64,000 bases of DNA from Bacilli bacterium (GCA_017548925.1 JAFYYX010000001.1:296852-360851); one strand, 5' to 3'; shown: positions 29,170 through 37,471, counted from the stretch's first letter. The notes: generated by a model from the letters alone, not told the origin. Numbers and translations are program-made.

Positions 29170-29475
29170 ATGTTTCAAGATATAAACCAAACTGCAGAAA
29201 ACTTTAATTTTGAAAAAACTGAATTTAAAAAAGAATCATATATGAATAACCAAGGTATGGGATGCTGCGAACAAGAATGTCCTAATATATGTGAAGCTCC
29301 AAGAGAAAAAGTGTGTCACAGATATTTTTGCTATAATGTCCCACATATTATACCTTGTAATACTAGGATTATTAATCATCATATATATAAGCATTCATAT
29401 ATTCCACAATACACATGTTGTGAAGAAAATGAATGTTGTAATGTATTTGAAAAATATCCAAATAACTTCTTTTAA
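29170..29475 (+). CDS. Cysteine/histidine-rich CotD-like spore coat protein
   Basis: A 101-residue protein. After an acidic N-terminus it becomes rich in Cys, His, Tyr and Asn: MGCCEQECPNICE, a CYNVPHIIPCNTRIINHH stretch, and HSYIPQYTCCEENECCNV. The VPHI-P-TRIINHHIY-H-YPQYT layout resembles CotD-type inner spore coat proteins. The sporulation genes at 60456-62753 support this. Such proteins are normally made late in the mother cell. The start at ATG 29170 follows GAAAGGAT. The family call is by pattern, not by search. Confidence 0.65.
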   Translation: MFQDINQTAENFNFEKTEFKKESYMNNQGMGCCEQECPNICEAPREKVCHRYFCYNVPHIIPCNTRIINHHIYKHSYIPQYTCCEENECCNVFEKYPNNFF

Positions 29476-29489
29476 GAAGTTATTTTTTT
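29461..29489 (+). terminator. Terminator after CotD-like gene
   Basis: AATAACTTCTT (29461-29471) pairs with AAGAAGTTATT (29474-29484), followed by Ts; it overlaps the stop codon. Confidence 0.88.
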
Positions 29490-29525
29490 ATTGTATAATA
29501 TATATATAAGAATCGTGAGGCATTT

Positions 29526-29759
29526 ATGAAAGCAGAAGAAACTTTTACAATTGATTATAAATATAAAAAAGCTCTAGAATATTTAGAAGAACACGATACT
29601 ATTAGAGTTAATTTATTTGGAATAGATATAACTAACTTTAAAAATATATCCGATAATACACTAAAGCAGCAAGTAATAGATATTGTAGAAATACTACAAA
29701 GTATGAAAAAAGAAAACATTTCTCGAAGAAGAAAGGATATTAATTATGGCAATAAGTAA
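29526..29759 (+). CDS. Small hypothetical protein
   Basis: A 77-residue protein without a recognised family. It has a charged alpha/beta pattern (FTIDYKYKKALEYLEEHD, then VNLFGIDITNFKNI) and a basic C-terminal tail. It starts at ATG 29526 after GTGAGG. Its last codons overlap the start of the DUF2779 gene by 14 bases, so the pair is probably co-translated, which supports it being a real gene. Confidence 0.6.
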   Translation: MKAEETFTIDYKYKKALEYLEEHDTIRVNLFGIDITNFKNISDNTLKQQVIDIVEILQSMKKENISRRRKDINYGNK

Positions 29760-31614
29760 AACTGATTTTATTAATTATTCTAGATGTCCAAGATATGCTT
29801 TTTTTGATAAAGTTAAAAAAGAAAAACTAGATGCAGACATATCAATTGATGAATATAAAAAACAGGAAAATCAAGAATACATTGAAGAAATGCTTGGATC
29901 TATGTATGAAGTAGATGAAGAAGGTAATGAAACAGATTTAATAGATGTACCTAATAGACAGCTTGAAGCTATGATGGATTATTATAAAGAAGTTGAACTT
30001 GAAGCTGGCAGACTCACTAACATTTATTTTGGTGGTAAAACTACATTTTCTGAATCAACTTATAATCAAGAGTGTTTTGACTTTAACCATAATGGCATTA
30101 AATATTTATGTTATGTTGATGTTTATAATGAAAATGATGACGGAATAAATATTATCGAAGTTAAAGCAACAACTACTAATATGTATAATAAATTAGGTTT
30201 TAAAAATAAAGATAAAGAATTTGTTAGTATCTTTGAAAAAGAAGGACCTATTTATAGATTAAAAGAAGATGTCATGGATTTATATAGTATTCCTGATTTT
30301 GATGTTGATAAGTATCAAAAACAAGTAGAAAAACTATATGATAGATTTGGAACTGGTAAATATGTATATGATTTAGCCGTTCAAAGATTTATGATTGAAG
30401 GAGAATATAAATCATCCGGTAATGAAGAAAAACTAAATAATATTCATTATTATTTGGCAGTTTTAAATGCTGACTATATATTTGATGGTACTTATGAAAA
30501 AGGTAAAGCCATATATAATCAAGATGAAGACGGTAATGAAATAATAAATTTCTTTGACTTTACTAATTTAACTAAAGCAATGCAACCTAAAATAGAAGAG
30601 GATGCAAAAAAAATAGAACGTATATTATTTGATTTAAAAGATCAAAAATGTGATTTAGGTAAATGGTGTGGATATAAAAAACCAGGAGGTTGTAAATACT
30701 TTAATGCTATATGTGGAAAAGATATTCCTCATAAAAATAGTAGTTTAAACTATATATCTAATGGACAAGGTTTTCAAACTCCTGAGGGAAGAATTAAAGG
30801 ACTTGATTTAATTAATCATGGATATTTAGGTATGCTTGATGTACCAGCAGAGTGGATAACAAGAAAAACACATATGATACAAAGAGAATGCTTAGAATTT
30901 AATAAAATATATATTAATAAAGAAAAACTTAAAAAAGGTTTGGATCAAATTAAATATCCAATATATCATTTGGATTTTGAAACATTCCCATGTCCAATGC
31001 CAAGATTTAAGGGTGAGTGGCCATATATTCAATCTCCATTTGAATTTTCTTTACATATTGAAAGTGAACCGGGAGTTTGTGATAAAATTAAAGATAATTA
31101 TGTTTTTCTAGCTAAAACACATGACGATGAAAGAGAAGAGTTAGTTAAAGCTTTAATAGAACATATTGATGGAAATAAAGGAACTTTATTTGCTCAAAAT
31201 GTTCCATTTGAAATGGGAAGAATAAAAGAACTTGCTAAGATATTTCCAAAATATAAAGATGAACTAATGAAAATACATGATAGGGGATTTGATCTACTTT
31301 GGCTTGTAAATACATCAAGTAAGATGTATGAAGCACTAGGTTTTAATGAAGAAGAATCTAAGATATTTAATTACTACAATAAAGATTTATCAGGATCATT
31401 TTCTATAAAGAAAACTCTACCAGTATTTTCAGATTTATCATATAAAGATTTAACTGTAAAAAATGGTACTGAAGCTATTGTTGAATATGCCAACTATGAT
31501 AAGATGAGTAAAGAAGAATACAATATCAAGTATCAAGCCTTAATAGATTATTGTCAGCAAGATACATGGGCAATGGTAGTAATTCTTGATGAATTACGTA
31601 AACTTGTCAAATAA
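29746..31614 (+). CDS. DUF2779 protein: RecB-like nuclease plus DEDD exonuclease-like domain
   Basis: A 622-residue protein with two nuclease-like parts. The N-terminal part opens with SKTDFINYSRCPRYAFFD, as in Cas4/RecB-family nucleases. It contains the PD-(D/E)xK core YVDVYNEND followed by IIEVKATT, and then a cysteine cluster (CDLGKWCGY, GGCKYFNAIC) that could hold an iron-sulfur cluster. The C-terminal part (DUF2779) has HLDFETFPCPMPRF, FAQNVPFEMGRI and YCQQDTWAMV, consistent with a DEDD-type 3'-5' exonuclease. The substrate is unknown; DNA repair or nucleic-acid turnover is inferred. It starts at ATG 29746 behind AAAGGAT. Confidence 0.82.
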   Translation: MAISKTDFINYSRCPRYAFFDKVKKEKLDADISIDEYKKQENQEYIEEMLGSMYEVDEEGNETDLIDVPNRQLEAMMDYYKEVELEAGRLTNIYFGGKTTFSESTYNQECFDFNHNGIKYLCYVDVYNENDDGINIIEVKATTTNMYNKLGFKNKDKEFVSIFEKEGPIYRLKEDVMDLYSIPDFDVDKYQKQVEKLYDRFGTGKYVYDLAVQRFMIEGEYKSSGNEEKLNNIHYYLAVLNADYIFDGTYEKGKAIYNQDEDGNEIINFFDFTNLTKAMQPKIEEDAKKIERILFDLKDQKCDLGKWCGYKKPGGCKYFNAICGKDIPHKNSSLNYISNGQGFQTPEGRIKGLDLINHGYLGMLDVPAEWITRKTHMIQRECLEFNKIYINKEKLKKGLDQIKYPIYHLDFETFPCPMPRFKGEWPYIQSPFEFSLHIESEPGVCDKIKDNYVFLAKTHDDEREELVKALIEHIDGNKGTLFAQNVPFEMGRIKELAKIFPKYKDELMKIHDRGFDLLWLVNTSSKMYEALGFNEEESKIFNYYNKDLSGSFSIKKTLPVFSDLSYKDLTVKNGTEAIVEYANYDKMSKEEYNIKYQALIDYCQQDTWAMVVILDELRKLVK

Positions 31615-31624
31615 TTGTATAAAT

Positions 31625-31654
31625 TTGACATATCGCTTGTATAGTTTACATAAT
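31625..31654 (+). promoter_or_regulatory. Promoter of rpoZ
   Basis: TTGACA (31625-31630), an 18-base spacer, then CATAAT (31649-31654). A weaker alternative TTGTAT/TATAGT pair overlaps it. Confidence 0.55.
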
Positions 31655-31689
31655 ATTTAGTATAGTATTATTGTAAGGACGTGATTGAT

Positions 31690-31896
31690 ATGTTATACCC
31701 ATCAATTGATAAATTACTAAATGTGGTTGACTCAAAATATATGCTAGTTCATATTGCTTCTATAAGAAGTAAACAAATGCATGATACTAATCATTATCAA
31801 ATGAATGAAAATGATTATGTTAATAAAAAAGAATTAGGTCGTGCACTTGAAGAAGTAGACAAAGGGTTAATTAAAGTAGTAAAAAAGGAAAACTAG
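31690..31896 (+). CDS. rpoZ: RNA polymerase omega subunit
   Basis: A 68-residue omega subunit that helps assemble and stabilise RNA polymerase. The family opening MLYPSIDKLLNVVDSKY is followed by the LVHIASIRSKQMHD helix, where the family has AxRAR. The length is typical of Firmicutes. ATG 31690 is chosen because AAGGA (31675-31679) is then well placed; GTG 31681 would touch it. It is alone here, without its frequent gmk partner. Confidence 0.9.
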   Translation: MLYPSIDKLLNVVDSKYMLVHIASIRSKQMHDTNHYQMNENDYVNKKELGRALEEVDKGLIKVVKKEN

Positions 31897-31906
31897 TATA
31901 AAAGTA

Positions 31907-31931
31907 AAAAAAGACTTGAAAAAGTCTTTTT
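31907..31931 (+). terminator. Terminator after rpoZ
   Basis: AAAAAGACTT pairs with AAGTCTTTTT (31907-31931) around a short loop. Confidence 0.75.
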
Positions 31932-31958
31932 AACATGTTATATTATTTTTGTCCTTTT

Positions 31959-32035
31959 GGGGAATTAGCTCAGCTGGCTAGAGCACCTGCCCTGCACGCA
32001 GGGGGTCAAGGGTTCGAATCCCTTATTCTCCACCA
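31959..32035 (+). tRNA. tRNA-Ala (anticodon TGC)
   Basis: A complete cloverleaf with encoded CCA. The acceptor GGGGAAT pairs with ATTCTCC, the D arm has AGCTCAGCTGGCTAGAGC, the anticodon loop is CCTGCAC (TGC), and the T arm is GGGTTCGAATCCC. A terminator follows. Confidence 0.97.
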
Positions 32036-32044
32036 TTTGAATTT

Positions 32045-32070
32045 AACTAACTATTCGTAGTTAGTTTTTT
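32045..32070 (+). terminator. Terminator after tRNA-Ala
   Basis: AACTAACTA (32045-32053), TTCG tetraloop, TAGTTAGTT (32058-32066), then Ts. The same stem sequence terminates tRNA-Met at 46707-46735. Confidence 0.92.
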
Positions 32071-32084
32071 ATTTATCCAAAAAC

Positions 32085-32113
32085 TTGACATTTGTTCGAT
32101 AATATGTTATATT
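32085..32113 (+). promoter_or_regulatory. Promoter of first paralog, with shared TTGACATTTGTTCG box
   Basis: TTGACA (32085-32090), 17-base spacer, TATATT (32108-32113). The sequence from -35 through the first eight spacer bases is repeated at 32629. Confidence 0.85.
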
Positions 32114-32140
32114 TATATGCAGTTAAGGGGGAAATTTAAT

Positions 32141-32593
32141 ATGGCATTAAAAAAATATGATATTCCTATTTTTGCAACTGGTTTAGTATTTGCTGGTGCA
32201 GCTATAAATGCTTTTTATAACATTAATGAATACTATAACACAGTTGAAAAAATCGAATTAAGAAAAGGTGGCCATCGCTATAACATTGTTATTTGTTATG
32301 ATGGAGAAGTAATTAATGGTTATGATGAACAAGCCAAAGAAATAAACGAAAATGTTAAATATTATGTAAGATACCAAGATGATAAGAGTTTAGTCATTTA
32401 TGTATATACAAATGATCTTCCAAAAAATAAATATAATGGTTATATAGAATCTAAAGTATTTGTAAATGATAATAAAATATTCTTTGATGAATACTCAATT
32501 AATTCAGATGACTACGATAATTATATTGTAGCTCTTGAAAACGATTTAACAAGTGGTACACAACGTGTAAGATATAATCAAAAAGAGAACTAG
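32141..32593 (+). CDS. Membrane-anchored protein, paralog 1 of a tandem pair
   Basis: A 150-residue protein without a recognised family. Residues about 9-29 form a hydrophobic anchor or signal. The rest is a small soluble domain whose C-terminal half (VRYQDDKSLVIYVY, YIESKVFVND, SGTQRVR) is clearly related to the next gene's product. ATG 32141 is chosen because GGGGGA lies just upstream; the in-frame ATG at 32117 has no site. It has its own promoter and terminator. It probably acts at the outer face of the membrane. Confidence 0.75.
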   Translation: MALKKYDIPIFATGLVFAGAAINAFYNINEYYNTVEKIELRKGGHRYNIVICYDGEVINGYDEQAKEINENVKYYVRYQDDKSLVIYVYTNDLPKNKYNGYIESKVFVNDNKIFFDEYSINSDDYDNYIVALENDLTSGTQRVRYNQKEN

Positions 32594-32605
32594 TTCTCTT
32601 TTTTA
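32582..32605 (+). terminator. Terminator after paralog 1
   Basis: AAAGAGAAC pairs with GTTCTCTTT across CTA, followed by Ts; the stop codon lies inside the hairpin. Confidence 0.85.
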
Positions 32606-32628
32606 GTTAACAATAAAAGAACAAAAAC

Positions 32629-32657
32629 TTGACATTTGTTCGATAATGTGGTATACT
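32629..32657 (+). promoter_or_regulatory. Promoter of second paralog, duplicate of the first
   Basis: TTGACA (32629-32634), 17-base spacer, TATACT (32652-32657). Spacer and flanks are near-identical to 32085-32113, including the GTTCGATAAT segment. Confidence 0.88.
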
Positions 32658-32684
32658 TATATATAGTTAGAGGGGGAATTTAAT

Positions 32685-33152
32685 ATGTCAGATTTAGGAG
32701 AAAAATTATCTAAGGTTACCTTAGGATTTGTTGCAACAGGTATTGTTTTAACTGCTGCAGTAACAGGCCATGGTAAAACACACAAAAATAGACATACAGA
32801 AGATAAAAATAATGAAAGAAAATATGAATGTGATATTGTTTCTGTTCTTGGAGGAGAATTATCTCATGATAAAGAACAATTAACAAAAGAGTCTTGTAAA
32901 GATTTAAAATATAATGTTGCATTCAAAGATGATCAAGATTTAGTGGTTTATGTATATTCAGAAAATAAATCAGAAAGAGAATTATTTGCTGATTATATTG
33001 AATCTAAAATCTATGTTACAGATGAAGGTAAAGTATTATTTGATGAAAGGTCAATTAGTGAAGCAGATTATAATAATTATATTGCTGAACTTGAACTTGA
33101 TCATACAAATGGTACACAACGTGTAAGAAATAATTATAAAAAGGAGAACTAG
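32685..33152 (+). CDS. Membrane-anchored protein, paralog 2 of a tandem pair
   Basis: A 155-residue protein related to the product of 32141-32593: VAFKDDQDLVVYVY, YIESKIYVTDEG, a shared FDERSISEADYNNYIAELE-type segment and TNGTQRVR near the C-terminus. An N-terminal hydrophobic stretch (about 10-28) suggests export. The middle is His/Lys-rich and carries two cysteines that the paralog lacks. It starts at ATG 32685 behind GAGGGGG. Promoter, ribosome binding site and terminator style are all copied from the neighbouring unit, so the pair arose by tandem duplication of a whole transcription unit. Confidence 0.75.
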   Translation: MSDLGEKLSKVTLGFVATGIVLTAAVTGHGKTHKNRHTEDKNNERKYECDIVSVLGGELSHDKEQLTKESCKDLKYNVAFKDDQDLVVYVYSENKSERELFADYIESKIYVTDEGKVLFDERSISEADYNNYIAELELDHTNGTQRVRNNYKKEN

Positions 33153-33166
33153 TTCTCCTTTTTTTA
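33138..33166. terminator. Terminator between paralog 2 and YolD gene
   Basis: AAAAGGAGAAC pairs with GTTCTCCTTTT, with Ts on one side and As on the other, so it can serve both converging genes. Confidence 0.85.
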
Positions 33167-33487
33167 TTCATATTTTATATTTAATATATCACTAAATTTA
33201 TAGGGCTTTTTATCAACAAATACTAATTTATTAATAGAATCAAGTTTTGTAATTATACCTGTTACAAAACTATTTTTATATGTACCAAAAATAGTTAATG
33301 TAACCATTGAACTACTATTATAAGCTTCAACTATTAAGTTTTCTAATTCCATAATTTGATCTTCAGAAAACTCAGGTTTAACATTCTTAGTATTTTTATT
33401 AATATAAGTGTTTATTTCATCTTCTGAAATAACAGAATGAAATGCTGCCCATTTCATCATTCCACGATCTTCACTATTATTACTCAT
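33164..33487 (-). CDS. yolD: YolD-like protein
   Basis: A 107-residue protein of the YolD family, small partners encoded with UvrX/UmuC-type translesion polymerases in Firmicutes and their phages. The hallmark DRGMMKWAAFHSVIS lies near the N-terminus, and the C-terminal half is beta-strand rich (SMVTLTIFGTYKNSFVTGII). The start on the minus strand is ATG at 33487, preceded by GGAGG with a five-base gap. It overlaps the polymerase stop by eight bases, so the two are co-translated. Confidence 0.88.
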   Translation of the reverse strand: MSNNSEDRGMMKWAAFHSVISEDEINTYINKNTKNVKPEFSEDQIMELENLIVEAYNSSSMVTLTIFGTYKNSFVTGIITKLDSINKLVFVDKKPYKFSDILNIKYE

Positions 33488-34727
33488 GATGTCCTCCAAT
33501 TTTTTCATTTCTTTCCATTATTGTTGAATCTTCTAAAAGCGCTGATGCTTTTACTAAACTATTTTTTCCAAATTTGGCTTTAACCATATCAACAGAATGA
33601 TTTAGTTTTTCATCTCTTTGTTCTTTTTCAAAATCTTTAAATAAATTAAGTTGAATAGAATTATTTTGAGATAATTTACCAAGTGAAATCATAATTTTTC
33701 TTATTGCTGAACCATCATAATATTCTTCAATCATTTGGTTACATACTTTAATTATTTCTTTTGGATCTCTAGTTGGAGCATCAAGCTTCATTGAGTGATA
33801 AAAACCACCAGTAACATATTTATTATAACCAAGTCCAAATCCAATTAATTGACAATCATAATTAGATGCTCTAAGTCTTGCACATACAACTTCTACCATT
33901 TCCTCAACTAATATTCCAATATTAGCTTTATAGTAATCTTTATGAAGCATCTGACTATGTGAAAAAGATTTTTCCTTTGGTGGAACTCTTAAATCAGATA
34001 TAACTGATTCATCAAGCCCATTACAACTTCTCCAAAGTTGAACTCCCATAATACCAAATCTTTTTCTTAAGTCTTCTTTATCATGTTTTGCAACATCACC
34101 AACAGAAAACATTCCTAAAGTATTTAACTTTTTCTCCATAGCAGGTCCAATACCCCACATATCAGATAAAGGATTAATCTTCCATAATTTTTTTGGAACA
34201 TCATCCATAGTCCATCTAGCAATACCGTTTTTATACAACTTAGCTTCAGTATCCATAGCTATTTTAGCAAGAAGCATATTAGGCCCTATACCACAGTTTG
34301 CAGTAAGTCCAGTTTTTTCTTCTACAGTTTTAAGTATTTCTTCAGCTAGCTCTACATCTGTTTTACCATAATATTTTAAATAACTTGTTACATCTAAAAA
34401 ACACTCATCAATAGAGTAAATGTGTAAATCTCTAGCATCAACAAAATCAAGATAAATACTAACAACTTCCATACTCATTTCAGAGTATAGTTTCATTCTT
34501 GGATCAACTATCATATATTTAATATCTTTAGGTATTTCATATAGTCTTCCTCTTGATTTAATACCTTGTTTTTTTAAACATGGTGTTATAGCAAGAGTAA
34601 GTGCACCTTGTCCTTGAGTAGTTGATGCAACAACTAAAGGTGTAGTAAATGGATCTAAACCACGGTCAATACATTCACATGATGCAAAGAAACTTTTAAG
34701 GTCTATGCACATAAATGTTCTATCCAT
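33480..34727 (-). CDS. Y-family translesion DNA polymerase (UvrX/UmuC type)
   Basis: A 415-residue error-prone polymerase. The palm residues are in CIDLKSFFAS (Asp8) and YSIDECFLD, and the helix-hairpin-helix thumb is MWGIGPAMEKKL. The CIDLKSFFASCEC opening and the YolD partner place it with the UvrX/YqjW (PolY2) group rather than housekeeping DinB. In Bacillus these genes are SOS- or phage-linked. No LexA-like box was found in the 34728-34790 gap, which instead holds overlapping TATAAT-like sequences. It is divergent from the pseudouridine synthase gene. Confidence 0.92.
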   Translation of the reverse strand: MDRTFMCIDLKSFFASCECIDRGLDPFTTPLVVASTTQGQGALTLAITPCLKKQGIKSRGRLYEIPKDIKYMIVDPRMKLYSEMSMEVVSIYLDFVDARDLHIYSIDECFLDVTSYLKYYGKTDVELAEEILKTVEEKTGLTANCGIGPNMLLAKIAMDTEAKLYKNGIARWTMDDVPKKLWKINPLSDMWGIGPAMEKKLNTLGMFSVGDVAKHDKEDLRKRFGIMGVQLWRSCNGLDESVISDLRVPPKEKSFSHSQMLHKDYYKANIGILVEEMVEVVCARLRASNYDCQLIGFGLGYNKYVTGGFYHSMKLDAPTRDPKEIIKVCNQMIEEYYDGSAIRKIMISLGKLSQNNSIQLNLFKDFEKEQRDEKLNHSVDMVKAKFGKNSLVKASALLEDSTIMERNEKIGGHHE

Positions 34728-34808
34728 TATCTATCACCCTCTAACTAATAATATTATAATATATTATTAATAAATTATGGTAAAATACTTATGTATTTGG
34801 TGATATAT

Positions 34809-35462
34809 ATGATGATGAAAAAAATGGATATAATTTATGAAGATAAATATTTATTAGTAGTTAATAAACCTACTAAACTTTTATGTATTGCAACATCAAA
34901 AGAAATAGAAAATACTTTATATCATGAAGCATCTTTATATGTTAAAAAGAAACATAAATCAAATAAAATATTTATCGTTCATAGACTTGATAAAGATACA
35001 TCTGGAGTAGTAGTTTTTGCTAAAGATGAAAAAACTAAAAAACTACTTCAAGACAACTGGGATAAATATGCAGTTAATAGAGAATATATAGCTTTAGTTA
35101 AAGGTCATATTAAACCAGAAAAAAATACTTTAAAAAATAAATTAGTAGAAACTAAAACAAATATGGTTTATGTAGATGATAAATCTAAATTAGGTAAGCA
35201 TGCTGTAACTAAATATGAAGTTATTAATTATAAAGGAAATGATTCTTTAATCAAAATAAATATTTTAACAGGAAGAAAAAATCAAATCAGAGTACAACTA
35301 GATTATATTGGATATCCAATAATTGGTGATACTAAATATGGAAAGAATAAATCTTTTTATAATAGATTAATGCTTCATGCAAATAAACTTGAATTAATTC
35401 ATCCTGTAACAAGTGAAAAACTAGAACTTATTGCAAGAAATCCAAAAGAATTTAATAAGTAA
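34809..35462 (+). CDS. RluA-family RNA pseudouridine synthase
   Basis: A 217-residue enzyme that isomerises uridine to pseudouridine in RNA. The catalytic-aspartate motif is VHRLDKDTSGVVVFA, followed by REYIALVKG, GRKNQIRVQL and the closing LMLHANKLELIHPV. No S4 domain is present, so the protein is a short RluA-type rather than RluD-type enzyme; the site modified is unknown. ATG 34809 is chosen because GGTGAT lies just upstream, although an in-frame ATG exists at 34791. Confidence 0.92.
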   Translation: MMMKKMDIIYEDKYLLVVNKPTKLLCIATSKEIENTLYHEASLYVKKKHKSNKIFIVHRLDKDTSGVVVFAKDEKTKKLLQDNWDKYAVNREYIALVKGHIKPEKNTLKNKLVETKTNMVYVDDKSKLGKHAVTKYEVINYKGNDSLIKINILTGRKNQIRVQLDYIGYPIIGDTKYGKNKSFYNRLMLHANKLELIHPVTSEKLELIARNPKEFNK

Positions 35463-35465
35463 TTA

Positions 35466-35494
35466 TTGTTTTCCTACCAATTTGGTAGTAAAAT
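35466..35494 (+). promoter_or_regulatory. suf promoter with a palindromic operator in the spacer
   Basis: TTGTTT (35466-35471), a 17-base spacer, then TAAAAT (35489-35494). The spacer consists of TC plus the perfect palindrome CTACCAATTTGGTAG (35474-35488). A repressor there would occlude RNA polymerase. An Rrf2-type iron-sulfur or cysteine regulator would be a sensible candidate, but no regulator gene is nearby. Confidence 0.6.
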
Positions 35495-35602
35495 ACTTTA
35501 TGTAAAATTTATTAGGTTAAATGCTCTTTCAAAAGAACACTTTACTGAATATATTAAATTAGGATAATTATTAAAAAAATTATAAGTTTGGAGGTGATAG
35601 TT

Positions 35603-36799
35603 ATGAATAGAAATGATTTTCCAATGTTAAATCAAGATATTATATATTTTGATAATGGTGCTACAACTTTTAAACCACAAAACGTTATAAATAGTGTAAT
35701 TGATTATTATGAAAATTATTCTGCTAATGCTCATAGAGGAGATTATGACATATCTTATAAAGTTGATTTAAAATATGAAGATGTAAGAGAAAAAGTAAGA
35801 AACTTTATTAATGCAAAAGAAAAAGAAGAAATTATTTTTACATCAGGAACTACTATGTCACTTAATTTAGTAGCAACTAGTTTCTTTGCCAAATATTTAG
35901 AACCTGGTGATGAAATATTAATTGCTAAAACAGAACATGCATCTAATGTACTTCCTTGGTTTGATTTAGCAAATAAAATAGGTGTAATAATTAAATATAT
36001 TGATCTTGATAAAGATTATCATGTAACTATTGATAATGTACTTAATGCAATTACTCCAAAAACAAAACTTATATCACTTGCATATATAACTAATGTAATA
36101 GGTGATATAAGACCAATTAAAGAAATAACAAAACTTGCACACGAAAGAAATGTTTTTGTATGTGTTGATGCTGCTCAAGCAGTCGCTCATACAAAAATTG
36201 ATGTTCAAGATTTAGATGTAGATTTTTTAGGATTTTCTGCACATAAAATGTACGGACCTACTGGTGTAGGAGTTTTATATGGTAAAAAAGAATTATTAGA
36301 TCAAGCTGATGCTTACATGCTTGGTGGTGGAATGAATGAATCATTTGATTCAGAAAAAGAAATCTTGCTTAAATCGCTTCCATATAAATTTGAAGCTGGT
36401 ACTCAAAATATAGCAGGAGTTATAGGACTTGGTGCTGCTATTGATTATATAAATAAAATAGGAATTGATAATATCAATTCTTATGAAAATAATTTAAGAA
36501 AATATCTAATAGAAAAATTAGAAAAGATTAATTATATTGATATTATTAATTATGAAGCTGATAGTGCAATTGTATCATTTAATGTTGTTGATATTTTCTC
36601 ACAAGATATAGCTTACTATTTAAATAAATATAATGTATGTGTTAGAGCAGGTAACCACTGTGCTAAGTTAGTTAAAAATGTAACTGGAGTTACAAACTCA
36701 GTTAGAATTAGTTTAGCATTCTATAACACAGAAGAAGAAATAGATGAAGTAGTAGATTTATTAAGTGACTATGAAAAAATTAGAAATGAGATGATTTAA
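35603..36799 (+). CDS. sufS: Cysteine desulfurase SufS
   Basis: A 398-residue PLP enzyme that takes sulfur from cysteine for iron-sulfur cluster assembly. Motifs: NGATTFKP, the TSGTTMSLNLVA phosphate loop, HASNVLPW, and the PLP lysine in GFSAHKMYGPTG. The persulfide cysteine lies in RAGNHCAKLV. ATG 35603 is chosen because GGAGGTGAT precedes it. It is followed two bases later by sufU, the usual Firmicutes arrangement, although sufC, sufD and sufB are not adjacent here. Confidence 0.95.
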   Translation: MNRNDFPMLNQDIIYFDNGATTFKPQNVINSVIDYYENYSANAHRGDYDISYKVDLKYEDVREKVRNFINAKEKEEIIFTSGTTMSLNLVATSFFAKYLEPGDEILIAKTEHASNVLPWFDLANKIGVIIKYIDLDKDYHVTIDNVLNAITPKTKLISLAYITNVIGDIRPIKEITKLAHERNVFVCVDAAQAVAHTKIDVQDLDVDFLGFSAHKMYGPTGVGVLYGKKELLDQADAYMLGGGMNESFDSEKEILLKSLPYKFEAGTQNIAGVIGLGAAIDYINKIGIDNINSYENNLRKYLIEKLEKINYIDIINYEADSAIVSFNVVDIFSQDIAYYLNKYNVCVRAGNHCAKLVKNVTGVTNSVRISLAFYNTEEEIDEVVDLLSDYEKIRNEMI

Positions 36800-36801
36800 T
36801 T

Positions 36802-37227
36802 ATGGATGAAGAACTAAAAAAAGAAATCATCTTAGAAAATTATTCTAATCCTTCTAACTATGGAAAAGTAGAAGATTCTTCATATGATAAATACAATACT
36901 AATAATGATTCATGTGTTGATAACTTAAACTTTTATATAAAGATAGAAGATAATGTTATTAAAGATTTAAAGTTTGAAGGTGAAGCATGTGCTATAAGTA
37001 AATCATCATCTTCAATAGCAACAGATAATATAATTGGTAAAACAATTGAAGAAGCAATAGAGTATATATCTGAATTTGAAAATATGATAGATCAAAAACC
37101 ATATAAGGAAGAAGTACTTCATGATGCATGCTGCTTCTGTGATATTTATAAACAAAATAACCGAAGAAACTGTGCATATCTTCCTTATAGAGGATTAAAG
37201 AAATATCTTGAAAATTACCATAAATAA
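36802..37227 (+). CDS. sufU: SufU-type iron-sulfur assembly / sulfur acceptor protein
   Basis: A 141-residue IscU/SufU-fold protein that accepts sulfur from SufS. The ligand cysteines are visible in NNDSCVDNL, GEACAISKSSSSI and a later C in RRNCAYLPYRG. The GD that normally follows the first cysteine is VD here. An extra CCFC cluster near residue 112 is not typical. The protein is therefore a somewhat diverged SufU. It starts two bases after sufS ends and lacks a strong separate ribosome binding site, suggesting coupling. Confidence 0.88.
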   Translation: MDEELKKEIILENYSNPSNYGKVEDSSYDKYNTNNDSCVDNLNFYIKIEDNVIKDLKFEGEACAISKSSSSIATDNIIGKTIEEAIEYISEFENMIDQKPYKEEVLHDACCFCDIYKQNNRRNCAYLPYRGLKKYLENYHK

Positions 37228-37259
37228 TGGTATATTTTAACTTGTAAAGCGATTTTTAC

Positions 37260-37447
37260 ATGAGATAAGTAATATAAATAAATATTTTATAGAGATCTAA
37301 TGGTTGGTGGAAATTAGAAAATATAATTTATATGAATCTACTCATATAGTGGATTTAATCAATCCCGGTTAATAGCCGTTATTAAAATTAAGTTAATTAA
37401 AGGATGGTACCGTGCATTATATGCACTCCTTAGGTACCATCCTTTTT
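37260..37447 (+). promoter_or_regulatory. T-box leader, serine type
   Basis: The conserved T-box AGGATGGTACCGTG (37401-37414) precedes a terminator (GGATGGTACC with GGTACCATCC, then six Ts, 37402-37447). Upstream, a stem I region contains the candidate specifier TCT (37337-37339, Ser) in GAATCTACTC. The leader controls the HD-domain gene and serS: uncharged tRNA-Ser would stabilise the antiterminator. Confidence 0.92.
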
Positions 37448-37471
37448 TGCTTAAATAGGAGGGTTTTAAAA

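Noticed and set aside
34728..34790. Possible LexA operator before the translesion polymerase gene
   Set aside because: No GAAC..GTTC sequence is present; the gap is nearly all A and T with overlapping -10-like boxes.
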